64,000 nt of DNA from Parerythrobacter_A sp963761775 (GTDB lineage: Bacteria; Pseudomonadota; Alphaproteobacteria; Sphingomonadales; Sphingomonadaceae). Positions 18,147 through 27,629 of the stretch are shown here, piece by piece. The notes under the pieces are model-generated. The model did not search any database. It worked only from the letters and a program-made list of their open reading frames with translations, and had not been told where the DNA came from. A program made the translations under genes and the position numbers. The stretch covers positions 62,001-126,000 of the forward strand of contig CAVXIF010000011.1 in NCBI GenBank assembly GCA_963761775.1, in the 5' to 3' direction. Positions within the stretch are counted from its first letter, which is position 1. Each line of letters opens with the position of its first letter.

Positions 18147-19514
18147 TCAGGATCGGACAGCTTCCATCGATTGCGAGGTCCAGAACGCGCGCTTGAACTG
18201 TTTGAAATGCTTTTCGAACTGGGTGAGGTCTGGACCGACCAATACTTCGCGCACCTGGTTCGCCAGCATTTCGCCCTGTTCGCGCAACTGCACCTGCCGT
18301 TCGTAGCTGTCGATGGCCGTCGCAGCGTTCGATAGGGCGTCGAGCATCACTTCGGCCGCGATCGGCGCGCTGGCGACCGCGCTGCGCAACGATCCGAACC
18401 CGCGCTTCAGATAATGTGGAAAATCGTCTGCCAGCGGGATCACCGGGCAATCCTGCGTCCCGTTGTCGGGGTCGTTCATAATGTTCTTCCTGAGATCGCG
18501 GCCCCCGATATCGGCCGTGGCAGCGCCGATCCAGTGGATAGCAGTGATCGCTGTGAAAGGATCGTTGATGCCAGGCGATAACGCGCGCAGTCCGATTTCT
18601 ACCAGTTCGTCGATTAGGAATTGCGGATCCTGTTCCGGCGTGCGCGCGGCCCCGAAGGTAAAATTCTCGCACAGCGTGTCCGGCAGTTCGTCTGGCCACT
18701 CGTTCGGATCGACTCCGTATACGTCCAGCAGCGGCAGGCCGCGATGCACGAAATCGCCGGTACGCACCCGCAGCGACAAGGTGCATTCCCGTGTTCGCGC
18801 CGTCTCGATAAGATCGGCGAAGTCGATAAGCTGGACATAGCCGGTATCGCGCGCCAGCACCGGGGTCCCGCCCATCGGCTGGGGCGGATTGCTGACACCG
18901 TCCTGCAGCGGGTAGGTTTCCTGCACGGTCGACAGCAGGCGCCTGCCGATGCCTTCGAGCACCTTGTTGATGCGGATGCTCGACGGAATGTGGTTCAGGA
19001 AGAACACCAGCACCATGATGCACACCGCCATGATGAGATATGCGACCAACAGCGACAGCTGCGGCGTGAAGCCGGGCAGGGTGGTTGCGGTCGCGCTTTC
19101 GATATCGGCGGCCGTCTCGTCTTCCGTGCGCACGCTGCGTAGCACCACCAGTGCATAGACGAAACTGCCGATGAAGGTCGCCAGGCTAAGCTGGTTCCCC
19201 CGATCCGCCATGAAGTTGGTCAGCAGGCGTGGCCCGTATGTACCGCTGACATAGGATACCGCGACGATGGTAATGGAAAACACCGTGGAAGCGACCCCGA
19301 TCAGGCTGCCGGCCATGATGGTCAGCATGTCCGATGCGCCTTTTGGCCGAGCGGTCACGAGCCAATCCTGCTCGTTCAGAACCTCGGCGAACCCGTTCCG
19401 GTCGAGCCACACCATGGCGAAGGCAAGGACAGTCGCAAGTACGGAGAACAGCGCCGGATAGAACCAGTAATTTGAATTGAGACGCGCCCAGAAAAAACGG
19501 AGTTCAGCAGTCAT
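18147..19514 (-). CDS. DUF2254 domain membrane protein
   Basis: A 455-residue predicted membrane protein of the DUF2254 family, whose function is unknown. Four hydrophobic segments lie in the first 165 residues (for example YWFYPALFSVLATVLAFAMV and FIGSFVYALVVLRSV). A soluble C-terminal half carries ALSPGINDPFTAITAIHWIG, a motif characteristic of the family. It starts 9 bases after the nadA stop on the same strand, so it is probably in the same transcript. Confidence 0.85.
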   Translation of the reverse strand: MTAELRFFWARLNSNYWFYPALFSVLATVLAFAMVWLDRNGFAEVLNEQDWLVTARPKGASDMLTIMAGSLIGVASTVFSITIVAVSYVSGTYGPRLLTNFMADRGNQLSLATFIGSFVYALVVLRSVRTEDETAADIESATATTLPGFTPQLSLLVAYLIMAVCIMVLVFFLNHIPSSIRINKVLEGIGRRLLSTVQETYPLQDGVSNPPQPMGGTPVLARDTGYVQLIDFADLIETARTRECTLSLRVRTGDFVHRGLPLLDVYGVDPNEWPDELPDTLCENFTFGAARTPEQDPQFLIDELVEIGLRALSPGINDPFTAITAIHWIGAATADIGGRDLRKNIMNDPDNGTQDCPVIPLADDFPHYLKRGFGSLRSAVASAPIAAEVMLDALSNAATAIDSYERQVQLREQGEMLANQVREVLVGPDLTQFEKHFKQFKRAFWTSQSMEAVRS

Positions 19515-19523
19515 CGCGTTCGG

Positions 19524-20510
19524 TCAGATCTTGCCAAGGTCGCCTTGTCCTATCGTTCCGCTGGCCAGTTCGAGCATCCGGTCCAGACTGCACTTCGCCT
19601 GAAGGCGCAGCCCTTCCTCGATTTCGATACGCGGTTCCAGATCGCGCAAGCAGGTATACAGCTTTTCCAGCGTATTGAGTGCCATGTAGGGGCAGATATT
19701 GCAGCTGCAATTCCCGTCCGCGCCCGGTGCGCCGATGAAGGTCTTGCCGGGCAATGCCTTTTCCATCTGGTGGATGATATGCGGCTCGGTGGCGACTATC
19801 AGGGTATCGCCTTCGAAGGTCTCTGCAAATTGCAGGATGCCGCTGGTGCTGCCGACATAATCGGCATGGTCAATGATGGTCGGCGGGCATTCGGGGTGAG
19901 CGGCGATAGGTGCATCAGGGTGCTGTTGTTTGAGCTTGAGCAGCTCGGTTTCGCTGAACGCCTCGTGGACAATGCACACCCCTGGCCACAGCAGCATCTC
20001 GCGGTCGAACTTTCGCGACAGGTAACCGCCCAGATGGCGGTCCGGCCCAAAGATAATCTTCTGGTCCGCAGGTATCTGTTGCAGGATGGTTTCGGCGCTG
20101 GAGCTGGTGACGATAACGTCGCTCAGCGCCTTCACCTCGGTCGAGCAGTTGATATAGGTCAGCGCGATATGGTCCGGGTGCGCTTCGCGGAACGCCTTGA
20201 ACTTTTCGGGCGGACAACTGTCTTCCAGGCTACATCCGGCGTCCATGTCGGGCAGCACCACGATCTTTTCGGGGCTGAGTATCTTGGCCGTGTCCGCCAT
20301 GAACTTTACGCCGCAAAACGCGATGACATCGGCATCGGTTTCCGCAGCCATCTGGCTCAATTGCAGGCTGTCGCCCACGAAGTCGGCCAGATCCTGTATC
20401 TGCGGCGTCTGGTAATAATGCGCCAAAATGACCGCGTTGCGCTCTTTGCGAAGGCGGTCGATTTCGGCCAGCAGGTCGGTGCCGGATGGGGGTTTGGTTT
20501 CGACACTCAT
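19524..20510 (-). CDS. nadA: Quinolinate synthase NadA
   Basis: A 328-residue NadA. It condenses iminoaspartate with dihydroxyacetone phosphate to quinolinate in NAD synthesis, using a [4Fe-4S] cluster. The three cluster cysteines are recognisable in IAFCGVKFMA, TYINCSTEVKA and the CSCNICPYM segment. The sequence opens RNAVILAHYYQTPQIQDLAD and keeps DMDAGCSLEDSCP and GSTSGI. nadB and nadC are not adjacent here. It follows a metallo-hydrolase gene by 37 bases. Confidence 0.97.
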   Translation of the reverse strand: MSVETKPPSGTDLLAEIDRLRKERNAVILAHYYQTPQIQDLADFVGDSLQLSQMAAETDADVIAFCGVKFMADTAKILSPEKIVVLPDMDAGCSLEDSCPPEKFKAFREAHPDHIALTYINCSTEVKALSDVIVTSSSAETILQQIPADQKIIFGPDRHLGGYLSRKFDREMLLWPGVCIVHEAFSETELLKLKQQHPDAPIAAHPECPPTIIDHADYVGSTSGILQFAETFEGDTLIVATEPHIIHQMEKALPGKTFIGAPGADGNCSCNICPYMALNTLEKLYTCLRDLEPRIEIEEGLRLQAKCSLDRMLELASGTIGQGDLGKI

Positions 20511-20547
20511 TGCTTTGTTTCTCCGCTGGAACCCGTTTCGCAGGCTG

Positions 20548-21420
20548 TCATGCGATCTGCCATATATCGCCCGAACGGCTCACCAGCCCGCGATGTTCCA
20601 GATCGATGAGATGGGCGTTCACGCTCATTCCCGCCGCGCCGACGAGCCGGGGGTCCAGCCCCTTATACATCAGCGCCACCAGCGCGGGGATCGCTTTCTC
20701 GCCATTGCCCAGATGGGTGACGATTTGCCGCTCGCGCTGGCGGCGGTGGCCGATCATGCCGCGCACCAGTTGTTGCGGCTTGGTAATCGGTGCGCCGTGG
20801 GCGGCGTAATAGACGCTGTCGTCGCGCTGGCGCAGCTTTTCGAGGCTGGCCATATAGTCGCCGATATTGCCGTCGGGCGGCACCACGACGCTGGTGGACC
20901 AGCCCATTACATGGTCGCCGGTAAACAGCGCGCCGCTTTCCTCCAGCGCGAAGCACAGATGATTGCTGGTGTGACCGGGCGTCGCGATGGCGCGCAGGGT
21001 CCAGTCCGGCCCCGATACGCTGTCGCCATCCGCCATCACGGTGTCGGGCGCATAGTCGCGGTCGAACGATTCGTCGGACCGCGCGCCGGACGTCGGCGGC
21101 GCCAGTGGCGCACAACCGATAATGGGCGCGCCGGTGATGCTGGCCAGCGGCGCGGCGGCCGGCGAATGGTCGCGATGGGTATGTGTGCACATGATCGCGG
21201 TCAGGTGCTGACCTTTGATGGCGGAGGTGATGGCGGCGACATGCGCCGGATCGTCGGGGCCGGGATCGATGACGGCGACTTCGCCCTGCGCGCCGACCAG
21301 ATAGGTCTGTGTACCGGTGTAGGTATAGGGCGAGGGGTTGGGCGCGAGGATGCGACGCACCAGCGGCTCGGCCTGTTCCACCATGCCGGTCGGCCAGGGT
21401 TTGGGCGGTATATCGGCCAT
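20548..21420 (-). CDS. Metallo-beta-lactamase-fold hydrolase (LACTB2-like) with C-terminal winged helix
   Basis: A 290-residue metallo-hydrolase. The zinc motif is CTHTHRDHSPAA (HxHxDH). Further metal ligands are expected in ATPGHTSNHLCF and the Asp of LFTGDHVMGWS. After the catalytic domain, GMSVNAHLIDLEHRGLVSRS resembles a winged-helix segment seen in LACTB2-type proteins, which in other organisms are endoribonucleases or thioesterase-like hydrolases. The start chosen is ATG at 21420 (MADIPPKPWPTG); an ATG 9 bases upstream is possible. It reads away from glpK. Confidence 0.85.
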   Translation of the reverse strand: MADIPPKPWPTGMVEQAEPLVRRILAPNPSPYTYTGTQTYLVGAQGEVAVIDPGPDDPAHVAAITSAIKGQHLTAIMCTHTHRDHSPAAAPLASITGAPIIGCAPLAPPTSGARSDESFDRDYAPDTVMADGDSVSGPDWTLRAIATPGHTSNHLCFALEESGALFTGDHVMGWSTSVVVPPDGNIGDYMASLEKLRQRDDSVYYAAHGAPITKPQQLVRGMIGHRRQRERQIVTHLGNGEKAIPALVALMYKGLDPRLVGAAGMSVNAHLIDLEHRGLVSRSGDIWQIA

Positions 21421-21501
21421 GCAACGCATATGGGCGGCGCATTCGCGATTGTCGAGCGGTGCGCCTTGCAGCTGCGCGACACGCGGTGCAGTATTCGTGC
21501 C

Positions 21502-22977
21502 ATGACCGAACCGAACATCCTCGTGCTGGACGAAGGCACGACATCGACCCGCGCCATCCTGTTCTCGCCAACCGGCAAACCCCTCGGCACGGCCCAGCGC
21601 GACATTACGCAGCATTTTCCGAAACCGGGATGGGTCGAGCAGGATGCAGGCGAAATCTGGGACAAGACGCTCCAATGTGCCCGCGAAGCTGTCACTATGG
21701 CTGGCGGTCCTGACGCCATTGCCGCCATTGCCATCGCCAACCAGCGCGAGACTGTGGTGGCATGGGACAAGGCGACGGGAAAGCCGCTCGCGCGCGCTAT
21801 TGTCTGGCAAGACCGCCGCACCGCCGCCGCCTGTGCCGCCATGCGCGAGAAGGGCTTGGAGCCTGACATACAGCGTCGCACCGGGTTGGTGCTGGACCCG
21901 TATTTTTCCGGCACCAAGATGGCGTGGTTGCTCGAACGCGAACCCGCCGTCGCATCGGCAGCGAAAGCGGGGACTCTCGCTTTCGGCACGGTGGAAAGCT
22001 GGCTGATCTGGAATCTGACCGGCGGCGCGCATCTGTCCGACGCGACCAATGCCAGCCGCACACTCCTGTTGCCGCTGGACGGAGCGCAATTCGACCTAGG
22101 CCTTTGCGAGGCGTTTGGCGTTCCGTTCGACAGCCTGCCCGAAGTCACGGATAATATATTCGCCGGGAGCCTTCATACGGACGCGGACCTGTTCGGTACC
22201 GCTATCCCGCTCTGCGCATCGGTTGGCGACCAGCAGGCGGCGACGATCGGGCAGGGGTGCCTGCGCAAGGGCGAAACCAAGGCGACATACGGCACCGGCG
22301 CCTTTGTGCTGGCCAATCGGGGGGCGCAGGTGCCGCAATCGGACAATCGCCTGCTCGGCACGGTGCTGATGCAGGAAGAGGGCGTGCGGACTTACGCGCT
22401 GGAAGGGTCGGTCTTCGCCGCGGGAAGCCTGGTGCAATGGCTGCGCGACGGGCTCGGCCTGTTCGACGATGCGGCGGACACCGAGGCGCTGGCGCGGTCA
22501 ATCCCGGATAATGGTGGCGTCGCGATCGTGCCGGGCATGGCGGGCCTCGGCGCACCGCATTGGCTGCCCGATGCGCGAGGCGTGATTGCAGGGCTCAGCT
22601 TCAGCACGGGCAAGGCGCAAATTGCCCGCGCCGCGCTGGAGGCGATGGCGCACCAGACATACGACCTCGCCAATGCATTCGCAGCCGACGGTGTTGCGCT
22701 GACCGGGCTGAAGATCGACGGCGGCATGGCGGCGAACGACTGGATGGCGCAGGACATCGCCAACCTGTTGGGCCTGACCGTAGAACGCCCCGACTTCGTG
22801 GAAACGACGGCGCTCGGCGCGGCGATACTGGCGGCGGTCGGGGCAGGTCTGTATCCGGACCTCGTGACGGCCACCTCCGTCATGCGCGGCAGAGTCAGTA
22901 CTTTCGAACCGGCGATGGAAGACAAGGAACGTGCCAAGCGTATCGAGGGCTGGCAGCGCGCCCTGTTGGCGGTTTGA
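21502..22977 (+). CDS. glpK: Glycerol kinase GlpK
   Basis: A 491-residue FGGY-family kinase that phosphorylates glycerol to glycerol 3-phosphate. The N-terminal phosphate loop ILVLDEGTTSTRAILF, the glycerol-contact segment IANQRETVVAWDKATGKPL with IVWQDRRT, ATYGTGAFVL and the C-terminal DGGMAANDWMAQ all match GlpK. Length is normal. No glpD or glpF gene is next to it; it is a single gene facing away from the metallo-hydrolase. Confidence 0.95.
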   Translation: MTEPNILVLDEGTTSTRAILFSPTGKPLGTAQRDITQHFPKPGWVEQDAGEIWDKTLQCAREAVTMAGGPDAIAAIAIANQRETVVAWDKATGKPLARAIVWQDRRTAAACAAMREKGLEPDIQRRTGLVLDPYFSGTKMAWLLEREPAVASAAKAGTLAFGTVESWLIWNLTGGAHLSDATNASRTLLLPLDGAQFDLGLCEAFGVPFDSLPEVTDNIFAGSLHTDADLFGTAIPLCASVGDQQAATIGQGCLRKGETKATYGTGAFVLANRGAQVPQSDNRLLGTVLMQEEGVRTYALEGSVFAAGSLVQWLRDGLGLFDDAADTEALARSIPDNGGVAIVPGMAGLGAPHWLPDARGVIAGLSFSTGKAQIARAALEAMAHQTYDLANAFAADGVALTGLKIDGGMAANDWMAQDIANLLGLTVERPDFVETTALGAAILAAVGAGLYPDLVTATSVMRGRVSTFEPAMEDKERAKRIEGWQRALLAV

Positions 22978-22989
22978 ACGTTTGCCGAC

Positions 22990-23472
22990 CTAGCGCGCCG
23001 CTGCAAAGGTCCGGTCGAGCCGCTGGTGCAGCCGTCGGACCAGTGGCGTTTCTTCCTCCAGAGTATCGCGCCATGCCAGATCGAGACGCGCGACCCGTGC
23101 ATGCAAGCGCTCGCTCTGCATGATAAGCTCCACCGTGGGTGCCAGCAGCAAATCAAGGTTATCCGCTTCGGACGGGCGGTCCGCCGGAAGCTGGCTGTAC
23201 CGGCGCAGCTGCAACGCGCTCAGCTCGCCCGCAAAGAATGCACGGTGGTTCAGCAGCCACGCGAGCACATGCATAACACGGGTCGTGGTCCGCAGCCCCT
23301 CCACCGAGAGCGCCAGCCTCAGCCGGTCCGCGCGCGCGCTGGCGGCGGCATCGGTGGTCAGGTCGAATACCTGCCGCGCCTCGTCAGCCAGCACGAGAGC
23401 CTCTGCATAGAGCGCTTCCACGATCGGTTCGCCGATGTTGGGCGGCGCGGGGTCTGGTGCGGCACAGGTCAT
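22990..23472 (-). CDS. rcdA: DUF1465 protein, homologue of the CtrA-degradation regulator RcdA
   Basis: A 160-residue helical protein of the DUF1465/RcdA family. In Caulobacter, RcdA is an adaptor that helps deliver CtrA to the ClpXP protease during the cell cycle. Recognisable family pieces are EALYAEALVLADEARQVFD, a 'S-x-E-x-L-R-x-T-T-R' type segment in LSVEGLRTTTRVMHVLAWLL, and the C-terminal RLHQRLDRTF. Whether it acts on CtrA here is inference. It faces glpK tail to tail with a 12-base gap. Confidence 0.75.
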   Translation of the reverse strand: MTCAAPDPAPPNIGEPIVEALYAEALVLADEARQVFDLTTDAAASARADRLRLALSVEGLRTTTRVMHVLAWLLNHRAFFAGELSALQLRRYSQLPADRPSEADNLDLLLAPTVELIMQSERLHARVARLDLAWRDTLEEETPLVRRLHQRLDRTFAAAR

Positions 23473-23585
23473 GTCGGGGTCCGGCTAACCGACCGCCCCC
23501 GACAGCGCCAGCGACGCCCGCCGGAAACCCACGCCTGTGTCCAACCCTGTCCCGTTATGGTTCAATACATCGACGTCGTTCATAT

Positions 23586-23783
23586 TCAGGCGATGATATC
23601 GGGAATGAGCTGGTCCTCGATTACGGCAATCCGGTCTTTCAGCGCCAGCTTGCGTTTCTTCAGCCGCGCAATCTGCATCTCGTCGGTCGACCCGCCTTCG
23701 CGCAATGCACGGATTGCGGCATCGAGGTCGCCATGCTCCGACGCCAGCAGCAGCAGGGTCTTGCGCAATTCGTTTTCCGTCAT
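23586..23783 (-). CDS. DUF465 (YdcH-family) small helical protein
   Basis: A 65-residue protein beginning MTENELRKTLLLLASEHGDLD and ending with the family's hallmark basic helix LKKRKLALKDRIAVIEDQL. DUF465 proteins are short helical hairpins common in alphaproteobacteria; their function is unknown. The longer open frame to 23912 is not supported, because the conserved domain starts at this ATG. A second DUF465 gene lies divergently 183 bases away. Confidence 0.8.
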   Translation of the reverse strand: MTENELRKTLLLLASEHGDLDAAIRALREGGSTDEMQIARLKKRKLALKDRIAVIEDQLIPDIIA

Positions 23784-23966
23784 GCCACGCCCGTTCCCGA
23801 CTTCCTGTCGGCGCAGCACCGGTTCGTCGCAGCTGCGCCTTGTATTATCGCTTTGCTGGCCAACGGCCCTTCGCAATACGCCCGCCATGTGGTTGTATCC
23901 GAGCCGTGACATAGCCGCATTGGCGAGTCGCCACCATGAAGGATATCGCTACGAAAGGAAGTTTGC

Positions 23967-24122
23967 ATGCTGTCGTCCCATATCTCTGCACTGCGCGAAA
24001 AACATGCCAAGATCGAAGAACGCCTGCACCGCGAAATGACGCGGCCAGCGCCGGACGAGGCAGAGATACGACAGTTGAAGAAGCGCAAACTCGTGCTGAA
24101 GGAAGCGATCGCCGCAGCCTGA
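23967..24122 (+). CDS. DUF465 (YdcH-family) small helical protein, second copy
   Basis: A 51-residue protein, MLSSHISALREKHAKIEERL at the start and IRQLKKRKLVLKEAIAA at the end, with the same basic helix as its divergent neighbour (LKKRKLxLK). AAAGGAAG lies 6 bases before the ATG, a good ribosome-binding site. It is preceded by 183 bases of divergent promoter region shared with the other DUF465 gene. Function unknown. Confidence 0.78.
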   Translation: MLSSHISALREKHAKIEERLHREMTRPAPDEAEIRQLKKRKLVLKEAIAAA

Positions 24123-24195
24123 ACGTACCGGTTTCGTCTGAAGCTTTTTGGCCTGCGTGTTTTGCATCGGGCGGCGCGTGCGGTAGGTTGCTGCG

Positions 24196-26485
24196 ATGAC
24201 CGCCGCTGCCGCCGCCCGCTCCATCCTGACCCAGCTGCACGAGGTGATGGCCTCGCGCATGCACGCGCAGGGCAAGCTGGATCGCGTGGTCGAAATCATT
24301 GGCGAGACGCTGGATAGCGAAGTCTGCTCCATCTACCTGCTGCGCGACGGAATGCTCGAACTGTTCGCGACACGTGGCCTGAACAAGGAAGCGGTGCACG
24401 TCACGCGCCTGGCACTGGGCGAGGGGCTGACAGGCACAATCGCCGAACGCATCGAAACCCTCAACCTTGGCGAGGCGAAGGCGCATCCCGACTTCCTGTA
24501 CCTGCCCGAAACCGGCGAGGAGAAGTTCCACAGCTTCGCCGGCGTGCCAATCGTCCACCGAACTCGGGCGGTCGGGGTCTTGTGTGTCCAGCATATCGAT
24601 CCGCGCCGCTACGAAGATGTCGAGATAGAAGCATTGCAGACCACCGCGATGGTCCTGTCCGAGCTTCTGTCCAGCGCCGAACTGGTGGACGACGAGACGA
24701 CCGACGGGCGCGCAGCGATACAGTCGGGTCCGGCCACCGTAGCCGGGCTGCAACTGGTTGCCGGACTGGCGGCAGGAACCGCCGTCTTTCACCAACCCCG
24801 GATCACCATCGACCAAGTCATGGCCGACGATATCGAGGTGGAACGCCAGCGGGTCTATCGCGCGTTCGACAAGATGCGTGACCAGATCGACGGCCTGACG
24901 CAACAGGCGGAATTTGGCGCAGGCGGCGAGCACGATGCGGTGCTGAAAACCTATCGCATGTTCGCTTATGACGAAGGCTGGAGCCGCCGCATCAACGAAG
25001 CCATCGACAGCGGCCTTACTGCAGAGGCAGCCATCGAGCGGGTGCAGCAGCATACCCGGATGCGAATGCGCGAAATCGACGATCCGCTTCTGGCCGACCG
25101 GATGCACGATCTGGAAGACCTCGCCAACCGCTTGCTGCGCACGGTATCGGGACAGCTCGGCACGGCGGCATCGCAAGGGCTTGCGCACCGACACCATCCT
25201 GATCGCGCGCAATCTTGGTCCGGCGGAATTGCTGGAATATGACCGGCGGCGCTTGAAGGGCGTCATTTTGGAGGAAGGCGCGCTGACCGCGCATGTTGTC
25301 ATCGTGGCGCGGGCGATGGGCATCCCGGTGCTGGGCCGCGCACGCGGCATCCGCACCACGGTGCTGGAAGGCGACCAGGTGCTACTGGATGGCAACAGCG
25401 CGACGGCGCATATCCGCCCGGCGCAGGGGGTCGCCGATGCCTTTGCCGACCGCTTCGCCAAGTCGCGCGCGCGCATCGCCGAATACGCGCAGATGCGCGA
25501 CGTGGAGCCTTTCACGCGATGCGGTACGCGCATCGATGTCTCCATGAATGCCGGCCTGCGCGACGATATTTCCAGCCTTGGCTTGGTCGGCGCGGACGGC
25601 ATCGGCCTATTCCGCACCGAGTTCCAGTTCCTCGTTTCGGCAACGCTGCCGCAGCGCGAGAAACAGTTGCGCCTGTATCGCGACGTTCTGGATGCCGCAG
25701 GCGACAGGCCGGTGGTGTTCCGCACCGTCGATATCGGCGGGGACAAGGCGGTCCCCTACCTGACGTCCGACGACGCGGTTCTGGACGAGAACCCGGCGAT
25801 GGGCTGGCGCGCGCTGCGGCTGTCGCTCGACCGCGAAGGTTTGCTGAAAGCGCAGGCGCGCGCCTTGCTGGAGGCGGCATCGGGGCGGGCGCTCAACGTG
25901 ATGTTCCCGATGGTGGCGGAGCCGTGGGAATTCGACGATGCGCGGCAGATCTTCGAAGACCAGCTCGCATTCCTGCGCAGCCGCAAGCATGTGCCGCCCG
26001 CCAGCATCCGTTATGGCGCGATGCTGGAAGTGCCCGCACTGGCAGAGGTGCTCGACACGCTGTGTCCCAAGCTGTCGTTCCTGTCGGTCGGCACCAATGA
26101 CCTGACGCAATTCCTGTTCGCTGCGGACCGAGCGAACCCCCGGCTGGCGGAGCGGTACGACTGGCTCAGCCCGGCGATCCTGCGGTTCCTCGGCCGGATT
26201 GCGGCGACCACTGCCGGGCAGGTGGGCATCGACGGCAAGCCGGTGGATCTCACGGTGTGTGGCGAGATGGGCGGAAAGCGACTGGAGGCGCTGGCCTTGC
26301 TGGGTCTTGGGTTCCGGAGACTGTCGATCACGCCGGCGGGTGTCGGACCGATCAAGGCGCTGATCCGGCAAATCGACTTGCAGGAAATCGAAACGGCGAT
26401 GTCGGGCTGGCTGGCCAGTCCGCCTGCCAGTTTGCGCAGCGCCATGAAGGAGTGGGCAGCGGCGCGTGATATTGCCTTGGATTAA
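24196..26485 (+). pseudogene. ptsP: PEP-protein phosphotransferase of the nitrogen PTS (EI-Ntr, PtsP), frameshifted once as sequenced
   Basis: Encodes EI-Ntr, which takes phosphate from PEP and starts the PtsP-NPr-EIIA-Ntr regulatory chain. An N-terminal GAF domain (about 20-165; VCSIYLLRDG, FAGVPIVHRTRAVGVL) senses a small molecule, glutamine in some species. The EI domain follows; the phospho-His is in EEGALTAHVVIVARAMGIPV. The C-terminal PEP-binding barrel has GLFRTEFQFL, GTNDLTQFLFAADRAN and CGEMGG. The frame breaks near 25182: ASQGL continues as RTDTILIARNLGPAEL in the next frame. The length of 2290 bases fits one extra base. All active-site motifs are intact, so loss of function is unlikely. 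Confidence 0.92.
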
Positions 26486-26617
26486 GCGAAGATATCTAGC
26501 GAACGCCCTGTGCGGGACTGGCGGCCCCGACAACACGGCGCGCCGCAGAAAACTTGACAGCACCGCCGCCCGCGCCTGACAGCACATTAAACAAAACGGG
26601 AATCGCGACGGAACACG

Positions 26618-27412
26618 ATGGCGGAAGAACTGGCCCCGACCGAGCAGGACGACCTGCTGATAAACACGGTGGGCACGCGCCTGCGCGCCGCGCGCGAACA
26701 GGCCGGCAAGTCGCTGGACCAGATTGCCGGCGAAACACGCATTCCGCTGCGCCATCTTGAATCGATCGAAGCCGATGCCTTCGAAGCACTTCCGTCGCGC
26801 ACTTACGCCATCGGTTTCTCCCGCACTTATGCCCGCGCTGTCGGCCTCGACGAGGCTGGCGTCGTGGACGGTGTACGGACCGAACTGGCGCAGACCGCCG
26901 AGACGAAGGAACCGCGTCCAGCCACTTTCGAACCCGGCGATCCCGCCAGAGTGCCGGGACGCGGCCTTGCCTGGTTCAGCGCGCTGGCGGCGATCCTGTT
27001 GCTCGCGGGTCTGTTCGCATTTTTCGGCGATCGCGTATTTCCGGGCGCCGGACCGGGTTCGATCATGCCGTCTGAAACGACTGCGCGGCAGGTTGCACAA
27101 ACGCCCACGCAGGCAGCCCCCGCCGCGCAGGCCAAGCCGACAGGGGCGGTGGTGTTCACTGCGACCGACGAGGTCTGGGTGCGCCTGACCGACAATGGCG
27201 AGCGATTGTTCGAAGCAACGATGGCGGAAGGCGATACCTTCACCGTGCCCTCCGACGCCGCCGACCCGCGCCTCAATACCGGCAGGCCACATTTGCTGAC
27301 CGTTACCATTGGCGGACAAACCGTGCCGCGGCTGGCCGAAGAACAGGTGGAGATCCCGGATGCGCCGGTGACAGCCACGGCCCTGCTGGCGCGGAACGAC
27401 GGCGGCACCTGA
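26618..27412 (+). CDS. RodZ-like helix-turn-helix membrane protein
   Basis: A 264-residue protein with RodZ architecture. A cytoplasmic HTH_25 domain (about 16-75, TRLRAAREQAGKSLDQIAGE and RTYAIGFSRTYARAVGLD) precedes one membrane helix at about 113-133 (LAWFSALAAILLLAGLFAFF). A Pro/Ala-rich linker and a C-terminal beta domain with VWVRLTDNGERLFEATMAEG (DUF4115) follow. RodZ links MreB filaments to the cell-wall elongation machinery; the HTH is for protein contact. It precedes the CpoB-like gene, and both serve the envelope. Confidence 0.82.
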   Translation: MAEELAPTEQDDLLINTVGTRLRAAREQAGKSLDQIAGETRIPLRHLESIEADAFEALPSRTYAIGFSRTYARAVGLDEAGVVDGVRTELAQTAETKEPRPATFEPGDPARVPGRGLAWFSALAAILLLAGLFAFFGDRVFPGAGPGSIMPSETTARQVAQTPTQAAPAAQAKPTGAVVFTATDEVWVRLTDNGERLFEATMAEGDTFTVPSDAADPRLNTGRPHLLTVTIGGQTVPRLAEEQVEIPDAPVTATALLARNDGGT

Positions 27413-27583
27413 TTACAGAAACACGATTCCGGGCCGATGCCTAAATTGCCACGCAGCCCAATTGCTTTTATGGTTAACGGCGAAGGATCGCGTTTGGCGC
27501 GGCGGAGCGGCGAACCCGCGCCACCGTGCGAAGCCACACACAGGAGTTGATGCCGCGATGACAATTTCCACGCGCCGGACAAG

Positions 27584-27625
27584 CAGGGGCTTTGCAACAG
27601 GGGCTTAGCACAGGGGCTTAGCAAA
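27584..27625 (+). repeat. Three tandem copies of CAGGGGCTTWGCA at the 5' end of the CpoB-like gene
   Basis: Copies start at 27584, 27598 and 27611 and differ by T or A at one position and by a trailing A. They lie between a well-placed ATG with ribosome-binding site (AGGAG, ATG at 27558) and the first codons of the CpoB-like signal peptide. The frame from 27558 hits TAG at 27606 inside copy 2, although the downstream gene is in that same frame. Confidence 0.7.
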
Positions 27626-27629
27626 CAGG

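Noticed and set aside
18100..19023. Upstream extension of the NADH:flavin oxidoreductase frame
   Set aside because: The extra 308 codons overlap the DUF2254 gene on the same strand in another frame, and similarity starts at 18099.
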